A DNA stretch of 8,104 nucleotides from Candidatus Omnitrophota bacterium. Lineage in GTDB: Bacteria > Omnitrophota > Koll11 > Gygaellales > JAHJCI01. Shown here piece by piece: positions 1 to 3,993 of the stretch. The stretch is from contig JAUXFU010000026.1 in NCBI GenBank assembly GCA_030622705.1, positions 1-8,104 of the forward strand. Direction: 5' to 3'. Below the pieces are notes generated by a model, which saw nothing but the letters and a program-made list of their open reading frames with translations, was not told where the DNA came from and searched no databases. Each line of letters opens with the position of its first letter. The first letter of the stretch is position 1. Position numbers and translations under genes: made by a program.

Positions 1-59
1 AAGGCAACAGAAATCATGTTGCCGTTAACCCCTGTAATATAACCGATATTTTTACTCAT
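1..59 (-). CDS. atpA: V-type ATP synthase subunit A, N-terminal fragment
   Basis: The ATG at 59-57 opens a frame reading MSKNIGYITGVNGNMISVA before the window ends, so only 19 codons are seen. The pattern G-(Y/K)-I-x-x-V-x-G-N-M-(I/V)-x-V is what begins the N-terminal beta-barrel of bacterial V-type ATPase catalytic subunit A, the nucleotide-hydrolysing subunit of the V1/A1 head. The position, directly after subunit E and the DUF2764 gene, is the usual place for this subunit in chlamydial, spirochaetal and Bacteroidetes operons. No good Shine-Dalgarno sequence precedes the ATG; the upstream DNA is one arm of a long inverted repeat. An in-frame TTG two codons upstream (65-63) is a possible alternative start. 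The identification rests on few residues plus strong context. Confidence 0.78.
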   Translation of the reverse strand, partial: MSKNIGYITGVNGNMISVA

Positions 60-60
60 A

Positions 61-127
61 TTCAATGAGCACATCACTTATGCAGCGCCGCCCCCGTGCG
101 CGACATAAGTGATAAGTGCGAATTGAA
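61..127. repeat. Long imperfect inverted repeat upstream of atpA
   Basis: The inner arms ATCACTTATG (73-82) and CATAAGTGAT (104-113) are perfectly complementary over 10 bp. The pairing continues outward with small bulges: TTCAAT at 61-66 matches ATTGAA at 122-127, and GCAC at 69-72 matches GTGC at 116-119. The 21-bp centre is strikingly GC-rich (a run of five C at 91-95, and GCGC blocks that can pair with each other) compared with the AT-rich arms. The element fills the gap between DUF2764 and atpA, and one arm ends one base from the atpA start codon, so a transcript would fold over the translation start. It could be an inserted REP-like palindrome or a regulatory hairpin; nothing here decides which. 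Confidence 0.8.
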
Positions 128-174
128 CCCAGCCCTAATTTTTAAGCTTCGAGCTTAAAAATTAGGGCTGGGTT
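126..174. repeat. Perfect 23-bp hairpin at the end of the DUF2764 gene
   Basis: The arms 126-148 (beginning AACCCAGCCC) and 152-174 (ending GGGCTGGGTT) are perfect reverse complements over 23 bp with a 3-nt loop TCG at 149-151. The last three sense codons (ACC CAG CCC) and the TAA stop of the DUF2764 gene lie inside one arm. On the coding (minus) strand no U-tract follows, so it does not look like a standard intrinsic terminator. More likely roles are an intercistronic mRNA stabiliser or processing site, or a palindromic insertion that has replaced the original gene end. The hairpin itself is certain; the function is not known. Confidence 0.85.
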
Positions 175-710
175 ACTTGGGCGAATTCAACTACAGACAA
201 AACCTCAAACCTCTTTTTCCCTTTTTCCTTATTAAAACCCGCTAATCTTTCCAATATCTGCAATTTTAAGCGGTAAATTATAAGGAAATCCAAATCAAAA
301 AAATGCCCTGATTCTTCCTCGTCCAGAAAAGTCCATCTTAGGAATAAAAGCTTCTTCTCTATCTCTAAAGAATTGCTGCTTTCCTGAATTATCCCGCTTA
401 AGTCTCTTTTAATTTTATTTAGTTCCCACTCAGAAACCCTAAGTTTATATCCAGGGTTCTCTCTTTTCGCCCTTCTATAAGAAACAAGCTGGCCTCTTAA
501 ATAATACTCAAAATCTTTCAATCTTTTTAAAAGGTACGTATCGTTTTCAACTCCGGGAAAATTATTTATATCTGCCTTGAATAAAATAATAAGGTCTTTC
601 TCAGAAAGCCATTTTTCTGCCTCAGCCATAAAATCCGCTCTGGTTATCAAAGGCGCCTCTGGAAATTTCAACAGAGGCAGGCTGCAGGTTAGATAATAAT
701 ATTTATCCAA
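162..710 (-). CDS. DUF2764 family protein of the V-type ATPase operon
   Basis: This 182-residue protein starts with DKYYYLTCSLPLLKF, the aromatic-rich (Y)YYL-x-SLP opening typical of the DUF2764 family, which occurs almost only between the subunit E and subunit A genes of bacterial V-type ATPases. It is soluble, largely helical and charged, with no signal peptide or membrane segment. Recognisable stretches are LKRLKDFEYYLRGQLVSYRR (about residues 61-80) and a C-terminal helix with the LDFLIIYRLKLQILERL pattern (about 140-156). The start is TTG at 710-708, chosen because the conserved N-terminus begins there and a GAGG (716-719 on the plus strand as CCTC) lies 5 nt upstream. The biochemical role is not established; its place in the operon, where subunit C is absent, suggests a structural link between head and membrane sector, but this is inference. 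Its last codons are covered by a perfect hairpin. Confidence 0.85.
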   Translation of the reverse strand: MDKYYYLTCSLPLLKFPEAPLITRADFMAEAEKWLSEKDLIILFKADINNFPGVENDTYLLKRLKDFEYYLRGQLVSYRRAKRENPGYKLRVSEWELNKIKRDLSGIIQESSNSLEIEKKLLFLRWTFLDEEESGHFFDLDFLIIYRLKLQILERLAGFNKEKGKKRFEVLSVVEFAQVTQP

Positions 711-712
711 GT

Positions 713-783
713 GATCCTCGATGCTCGATGCTCGTTTTGGCCTTGTGTACTATGCTCCTTACCAGTATCAAGCATCGAATATC
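713..783. repeat. Heptamer-based inverted repeat element, copy A
   Basis: The left side holds tandem 7-bp units CTCGATG (717-723), CTCGATG (724-730) and a partial CTCG (731-734). The core begins TTTTGGCC and ends near CTTAC at 762. The right side holds three degenerate units in inverted sense, CAGTATC (763-769), AAGCATC (770-776) and GAATATC (777-783), which read as GAT-type heptamers on the other strand. The element fills the gap between atpE and the DUF2764 gene. Read on the coding strand, its last heptamer gives GAGGATC, whose GAGG is the best ribosome binding site for the downstream TTG start. It has the same architecture as the element at 1419-1507. Confidence 0.75.
716..719 (-). promoter_or_regulatory. 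Ribosome binding site (GAGG) of the DUF2764 gene, supplied by the repeat
   Basis: On the minus strand GAGG sits 5 nt before the TTG start codon at 710-708. It is part of the terminal heptamer of the neighbouring repeat element. It supports the TTG start, because no ATG or GTG agrees with the conserved N-terminus. Confidence 0.6.
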
Positions 784-790
784 AGATATA

Positions 791-1402
791 TTATTTACTT
801 TCTTTTTTATCGATAATCTTCACTATAAACGGACGAAGATATTCTTTAAGTATTTCCAATATCACCTCGTCCGTAAAATCATAATGGAAATCATCGCCTT
901 TCTTGCTTATATACAATCCTTTATTTATACCGGGATTTATCTTAAAGGTTACCCCCGAGGCTAATTCGGTTTTAAGCTTAGAGAGAATAAAATTCTCTAA
1001 TCTATCCGCATCCTGCCGGTTTAGGGAAATCTCTAAACCGGATTCTCCGTGTTTAAGCCAAGCCTCAGCAACCCGAAGGACCAATTCTTTAATAACCTCA
1101 TCAGACAGGCTAAGTTGAATTTCCTTTTTTAAAACAGCGTCGAATAAATTCTTTACTTCTTCCTTTAATCTTAAACTCGCATCTCTAACTGCCTGAACAA
1201 CAGCCTTGCGGGAATTATCCTTAAGCCTGTCTGCCTTTTCTTGGGCCTGTTTGATAATCAAACCTGCCTCATTTTCTGCCTGTTTGATAATAGCCGTTCT
1301 CTTTTCTTCTGCCTGTTTGATAATCTCCCCGGAATTCTTCCTTGCCTCTAGAATGCCTTCTTTTTTTATCTTCTCTATTAAGCTATTTAATTGTATCTGC
1401 AT
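791..1402 (-). CDS. atpE: V-type ATP synthase subunit E (peripheral stalk)
   Basis: Subunit E forms the peripheral stalk that holds the V1/A1 head still relative to the membrane sector. The 203-residue length is normal for the family. Residues about 1-90 are a long charged helix expected to form a right-handed coiled coil. It includes three nearly identical 11-residue repeats beginning IIKQA (27-37, 38-48, 49-59), the hendecad pattern known for such stalks. The C-terminal globular part carries the family's ending, including the YDFTDEVILEILKEYLRPF pattern at about 174-192. The start is an ATG with a strong AAAGGAG at 1411-1417 (minus strand), 8 nt upstream. It is the first ATPase gene here and is followed by DUF2764 and subunit A. 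Repeat elements lie on both sides. The symbol atpE here means the V-type E subunit, not the F-type c subunit. Confidence 0.92.
   Translation of the reverse strand: MQIQLNSLIEKIKKEGILEARKNSGEIIKQAEEKRTAIIKQAENEAGLIIKQAQEKADRLKDNSRKAVVQAVRDASLRLKEEVKNLFDAVLKKEIQLSLSDEVIKELVLRVAEAWLKHGESGLEISLNRQDADRLENFILSKLKTELASGVTFKINPGINKGLYISKKGDDFHYDFTDEVILEILKEYLRPFIVKIIDKKESK
1246..1324. repeat. 33-bp tandem repeat inside atpE
   Basis: The 13-mer CCTGTTTGATAAT occurs exactly at 1246-1258, 1279-1291 and 1312-1324, a strict 33-bp period, and encodes the IIKQA core of three 11-residue protein repeats. The intervening bases diverge more. DNA identity at synonymous sites suggests fairly recent duplication or gene conversion. 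Confidence 0.85.
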
Positions 1403-1418
1403 AATTGGCTCCTTTAAA

Positions 1419-1507
1419 CTCGATATACTCGATCCTCGATGCTTGATTCTCGATCCTCGTTTTTGGCTTTATAACCACCTTCTTACGAGCATCGTGCATC
1501 GGGCATC
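1419..1507. repeat. Heptamer-based inverted repeat element, copy B
   Basis: The left array comprises CTCGATA (1419-1425), two extra bases, then CTCGATC (1428-1434), CTCGATG (1435-1441), CTTGATT (1442-1448), CTCGATC (1449-1455) and a partial CTCG (1456-1459). A 26-bp core starting TTTTTGGC and ending CTTCTTA (1460-1485) follows. The right array is inverted: GAGCATC (1487-1493), GTGCATC (1494-1500) and GGGCATC (1501-1507). The arrays can pair to form a long imperfect hairpin. The element occupies the pyrF-atpE gap and shares the unit, order and TTTTGGC core start with the copy at 713-783. Confidence 0.8.
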
Positions 1508-1519
1508 AAATATTGTATT

Positions 1520-2269
1520 CTAAGAGATCTGCTCGAGAATATCCCTGGCAACGCCTAAGGGATTCGGCGCCTTAATAATCGGGCGGCCAACAACAATAAA
1601 GTCTACTCCCGCTGCCTGTTGAGCGGTAGTAACCCTTGCCTGATCATCCGGCGGATACCCCTTAGGCCTGATTCCCGGCGTTACAATCAAAAATCCGCTG
1701 CCAAACGCCTCCCTGATCTTTCCTGCCTCGCGGGCAGAACAAACAACCCCATCTAAACCGGCCTTTATGGCAACCCCTGCTGCTTTTAAAATAGCTTCTT
1801 CGGCAGCCTCCTCATTATTACTTGTTAAACACGTAACACCTATGATAAAAGGCCTGTTAATATTCAACTGTCTCGCTTGCTCGGCCGCACCTTTAACCGC
1901 CGCCTCTAACATCCCCCTGCCGCCCTTGCTATGCACGGTCATCATAAAAACTGCCGGCTCTGCCGGAACCCCGGGGCCGGCCTCAATCCTGCCCAATTTA
2001 GACTCGGCCGGAGATATCCGGTTATTTAAAGCCGCAGCTGCCCTAACCGCATAAAATACCGTATTAGGAATATCATGAAACTTCAAGTCTAAAAACACCC
2101 GGGCGCCTTTTTTGGTTATCATTTTAACTGCCTGCGGCCCGGAAGCCGTGAATAACTGACTGCCAACTTTAAAAATATTTACAGCAGGATAAAGAATATC
2201 AACAAGATACTCTGCCTTCTCTAAGCTATCCACATCTAAGGCAACAATTAGTTTCGGTTTTCGGTTCAT
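1520..2269 (-). CDS. pyrF: Orotidine 5'-phosphate decarboxylase (PyrF)
   Basis: The enzyme decarboxylates OMP to UMP, the last step of de novo pyrimidine synthesis, in the cytoplasm. The 249-residue TIM barrel shows the family-1 signatures in order: substrate-binding ALD at 10-12, FKVG with Lys34, the catalytic DLKFHDIPNT with Asp61, Lys63 and Asp66, TVH-x-x-GG at 111-117, TPGIRPKG at 197-204 and the phosphate-binding VGRPI at 227-231. Compared with E. coli PyrF as I recall it, about 24-25 extra residues (about 82-106) sit between the helix after DIPNT and the strand ending TVH. They are in frame and all catalytic residues remain, so the gene is probably functional. The ATG overlaps the pyrD stop (ATGA), and with no clear Shine-Dalgarno the start is probably coupled to pyrD translation. 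The gene ends with TAG at 1522-1520, just before a repeat element. Confidence 0.95.
   Translation of the reverse strand: MNRKPKLIVALDVDSLEKAEYLVDILYPAVNIFKVGSQLFTASGPQAVKMITKKGARVFLDLKFHDIPNTVFYAVRAAAALNNRISPAESKLGRIEAGPGVPAEPAVFMMTVHSKGGRGMLEAAVKGAAEQARQLNINRPFIIGVTCLTSNNEEAAEEAILKAAGVAIKAGLDGVVCSAREAGKIREAFGSGFLIVTPGIRPKGYPPDDQARVTTAQQAAGVDFIVVGRPIIKAPNPLGVARDILEQIS
1952..2026. repeat. GC-rich, palindrome-dense in-frame insertion in pyrF
   Basis: This segment encodes the roughly 25 extra residues of PyrF. It is visibly richer in G and C than its flanks. It contains six CCGG tetramers (1954, 1963, 1971, 1977, 2008, 2018), the palindromes CCCCGGGG (1969-1976) and GGCCGGCC (1975-1982), and a small hairpin with arms CCGGA/TCCGG (2008-2012 and 2017-2021). 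This resembles in-frame palindromic elements such as those described in Rickettsia genes, but I cannot show that it recurs elsewhere. Confidence 0.55.
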
Positions 2270-3231
2270 ATGTTTAAAGCGCCAATAAGATTCCTTATAT
2301 TTTTGATTTTGTGTTTTATTAAGTATTGCTTTATCCCGCTGGAAATCTCAATGCTTGAGAAGGGATTAACAAAATTTGCCGTACCCACCGCCACAGCGGC
2401 TGCTCCGGCAATAATAAATTCCAAGGCATCGGAAGCGGTCATAATCCCTCCCATTCCGACGATCGGCAATTTAATCCTCTGAGCTACCTGATAAACCATA
2501 TAGACGGCTATGGGTTTTATTGCCGGCCCGCTTAAACCCCCAACGACACCGGCTAAATGTGGTTTTCTTCTGGCTAAATCAATACTCATCGCATAAACGG
2601 TATTAATCAAACTCAACGCATCAGATCCTGCCTCGCAGGCAGCCTGGGAGATTTCAACAATATCAGTGACATTGGGAGAAAGTTTTGTAATTAGTGTTTT
2701 TTTGGTTGCCTTGCGCGCTGCCTTTACTATTTTAAAAGTTGCTCTTGGGTCCTGAGAAATTAACTGCCGTAGCTCATAGGTCTTAGGTTTTAGGTTTTTG
2801 CCGCGTGAGGTGTGGCGGACAGCGGGTAATTTTATATTCGGACAGGAGATATTTAATTCAATTGCGTCAACGGCGCTTTGTCTGTCAAGAATCTCTGTTA
2901 ATTTCTTGAATCCTCCGGCTGTCTCCCCGGCAATACTGACAATTATCTTTGTAGGAAGCCCGGATAAAAAGGGTATTTTATGCTTGATAAACTCATCAAT
3001 GCCCTGATTCTGCAGACCGATAGAATTAAGCAAGCCGCCTGAAGTCTCAATAGTGCGCGGCATAGGATTCCCCTGGCATGGACTTAGAGTAACTGTTTTG
3101 GTAACAATTGCCCCTAATTTGCTTAAATCGATTAAATCCTTAAACTCCTCGCCGTAGCCAAAGGTTCCCGAAGCAGTCAGAACGGGCGTACTTAATTTAA
3201 GCTTACCGATATCAACTGATAAATTAGGCAT
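2266..3231 (-). CDS. pyrD: Dihydroorotate dehydrogenase, class 1B catalytic subunit (PyrD)
   Basis: PyrD is the FMN enzyme that oxidises dihydroorotate to orotate. Class 1B is indicated by the N-terminal TASGTFGYGEEF (19-30), Lys45 in VTKTVT, NSIGLQNQG (69-77) and the active-site NISCPN with catalytic Cys130 (class 1 enzymes use Cys as base; class 2 use Ser). LSPNVTDI (184-191), GGLSGPAIKP (231-240) and the FMN phosphate loop GMGGI (259-263) also fit. At 321 residues it is somewhat longer than the usual 300-310, mostly because of an extra segment at about 135-156, right after the catalytic loop. Class 1B normally works with the Fe-S/FAD subunit PyrK to pass electrons to NAD+, but no pyrK is adjacent. 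A promoter-like sequence ends about 7 nt before the ATG and no Shine-Dalgarno is present, suggesting a leaderless mRNA. The stop overlaps pyrF by 4 nt (ATGA). Confidence 0.94.
   Translation of the reverse strand: MPNLSVDIGKLKLSTPVLTASGTFGYGEEFKDLIDLSKLGAIVTKTVTLSPCQGNPMPRTIETSGGLLNSIGLQNQGIDEFIKHKIPFLSGLPTKIIVSIAGETAGGFKKLTEILDRQSAVDAIELNISCPNIKLPAVRHTSRGKNLKPKTYELRQLISQDPRATFKIVKAARKATKKTLITKLSPNVTDIVEISQAACEAGSDALSLINTVYAMSIDLARRKPHLAGVVGGLSGPAIKPIAVYMVYQVAQRIKLPIVGMGGIMTASDALEFIIAGAAAVAVGTANFVNPFSSIEISSGIKQYLIKHKIKNIRNLIGALNI
2764..2829. repeat. In-frame extra segment in pyrD with a 7-bp tandem array
   Basis: The family usually has about 8 residues between SCPNxK and the next helix; here there are about 26. 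Within the extra DNA, four 7-bp units run in tandem on the plus strand: CGTAGCT, CATAGGT, CTTAGGT and TTTAGGT (2768-2795), the last three sharing TAGGT. Next to it (2800-2825) is a GC-rich stretch with repeated GCGG. The reading frame stays open through it. It may be an inserted repeat. Being next to Cys130, it could lengthen the mobile active-site loop. Confidence 0.5.
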
Positions 3232-3237
3232 TTTTTA

Positions 3238-3266
3238 ATTATACACAAAATCCCCAGCCCAGTAAA
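3238..3266 (-). promoter_or_regulatory. Predicted sigma70-type promoter of pyrDF
   Basis: On the minus strand, TTTACT (3266-3261) and a perfect TATAAT (3243-3238) are separated by exactly 17 nt. The expected transcription start, 6-7 nt further on, falls at about 3231-3232, the first base of the pyrD ATG. The 119-bp gap before pyrD is otherwise empty apart from a hairpin immediately upstream of the -35. The match is good but unproven. Confidence 0.6.
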
Positions 3267-3268
3267 CT

Positions 3269-3295
3269 CCGTTAGAGAACTTCGTTCTCTAACGG
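3269..3295. repeat. Perfect 12-bp hairpin upstream of the pyrD promoter
   Basis: The arms CCGTTAGAGAAC (3269-3280) and GTTCTCTAACGG (3284-3295) are exact reverse complements around a TTC loop. The dyad ends 2 bp from the predicted -35 box. There is no U-tract after it on the minus strand, so an intrinsic terminator for the lipoprotein gene is weakly supported. Other possibilities are an operator for a repressor or an intergenic palindrome of the kind seen elsewhere in this window. Confidence 0.75.
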
Positions 3296-3350
3296 GACAA
3301 ATATGCAGATACCTTAATTAATAAAAACCGGGACTAACAAACTTAGCCGG

Positions 3351-3605
3351 CTATTTTGTTAAGATTTCTTTTGCGGCAGGATTCTTTATTACTGTCACAG
3401 CTACCTTACCGGTAGTTTCAATTACTTTCCCGGCTGTCTCAACAATCTTCCCCGTAGTTACAACAGCCTTCCCGGCGGTATCCAATGTTTTCACCGGAAG
3501 TTTCATAATCGTACAGCCCATTAATAACCAGACCAAACCTAATAAAAATAAACTATGAGAAATCAGACTCAAGATAACATTATTCTCCTTAAAATTCCCC
3601 GCCAT
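3351..3605 (-). CDS. Small predicted lipoprotein with seven-residue repeats
   Basis: This is an 84-residue protein of unknown function. Residues about 10-30 form a hydrophobic signal segment that ends in the lipobox LMGC with Cys31 as the expected lipid-modified residue, so the mature protein would be about 54 residues, anchored in a membrane. The mature part contains four back-to-back heptads starting at Thr43, Thr50, Thr57 and Thr64 with the pattern T-(A/T)-G-K-(A/V/I)-(V/I/A)-(V/E), plus a degenerate fifth. The gene starts within the end of the TPR gene (17-nt overlap), so translation is probably coupled. A weak GAGAAG precedes the ATG. An in-frame TTG at 3572-3570, downstream of an internal AAGGAG, is an alternative start that would keep the signal segment. 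I do not recognise the family. Confidence 0.7.
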   Translation of the reverse strand: MAGNFKENNVILSLISHSLFLLGLVWLLMGCTIMKLPVKTLDTAGKAVVTTGKIVETAGKVIETTGKVAVTVIKNPAAKEILTK

Positions 3606-3993
3606 AAGCTTCTCGCTTTGTTATCTTCTTGCTGTATCTAAATAATAGTTGTTTAAACCGCAGGCTCTTCCGGATAAACTCAAGATCAGGGTCTTTCTGC
3701 ATAAACGCAAAATCACGATACCCCAAAACAATAGCCTTTCTAAGAGCCTTAAGGCAGGGTTCTGTCATCTTAAGCAGGGAATAGCTACAAGCAAGATTAT
3801 AATAAACAAACGAATCTGCTGGCTTTAATTTCACCAGCCTCTGATCAATCTTAAGCCCGTCTTTATAGCGGCCCGTTTTAGTATAATTATCCCCCAGAGC
3901 AGCCAGGGCATGAACAAAATTGGGATTTTTCTCAAGAAGCCTTTCAAAGAAGGAAATCTCAAAATCAAGGTCTTCCTGTTCCCGGGAAATCAT
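3589..3993 (-). CDS. Small TPR-repeat protein
   Basis: The 134-residue protein has about two tetratricopeptide repeats, roughly residues 24-58 (around ALAALGDNYTKTGRYKDGL) and 59-92 (around YYNLACSYSLLKMTEPCL). An N-terminal acidic helix precedes them, and the C-terminal tail has the FMQKDPDLEFIRKSLRFKQL pattern often found after the last TPR in bacterial proteins of this type. It has no signal peptide or membrane segment, so it is probably a cytoplasmic protein-binding adaptor. The ATG overlaps the stop of the Yip1-like gene (ATGA), and its only Shine-Dalgarno-like sequence, GGAGG (4006-4010), is 12 nt away, which favours coupled translation. The specific partner is unknown; the neighbouring membrane protein and lipoprotein are the obvious candidates. 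Confidence 0.82.
   Translation of the reverse strand: MISREQEDLDFEISFFERLLEKNPNFVHALAALGDNYTKTGRYKDGLKIDQRLVKLKPADSFVYYNLACSYSLLKMTEPCLKALRKAIVLGYRDFAFMQKDPDLEFIRKSLRFKQLLFRYSKKITKREAYGGEF

Noticed and set aside
61..174. Inverted repeats considered as ends of an insertion sequence or MITE with target duplication
   Set aside because: I could find no flanking direct duplication and no transposase, so a transposon claim is not supported by this window alone.
1419..1507. Heptamer array considered as a CRISPR array
   Set aside because: The units are 7 bp, degenerate and contiguous with no spacers, and no cas genes are present.
728..1523. Plus-strand open frames opposite atpE and its flanking gaps (728-964, 903-1118, 1206-1523)
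   Set aside because: They are mirror frames of the subunit E gene and repeat elements, have no ribosome binding sites, and their translations show no recognisable domain.
1767..3007. Plus-strand open frames opposite pyrF and pyrD (1767-2054, 2270-2482, 2798-3007)
   Set aside because: They lie antisense to well-identified conserved enzymes and show no coding features of their own.
3269..3295. Hairpin considered as a rho-independent terminator
   Set aside because: No U-run follows the stem on the coding strand (or on the other strand), so it was listed as a dyad instead.
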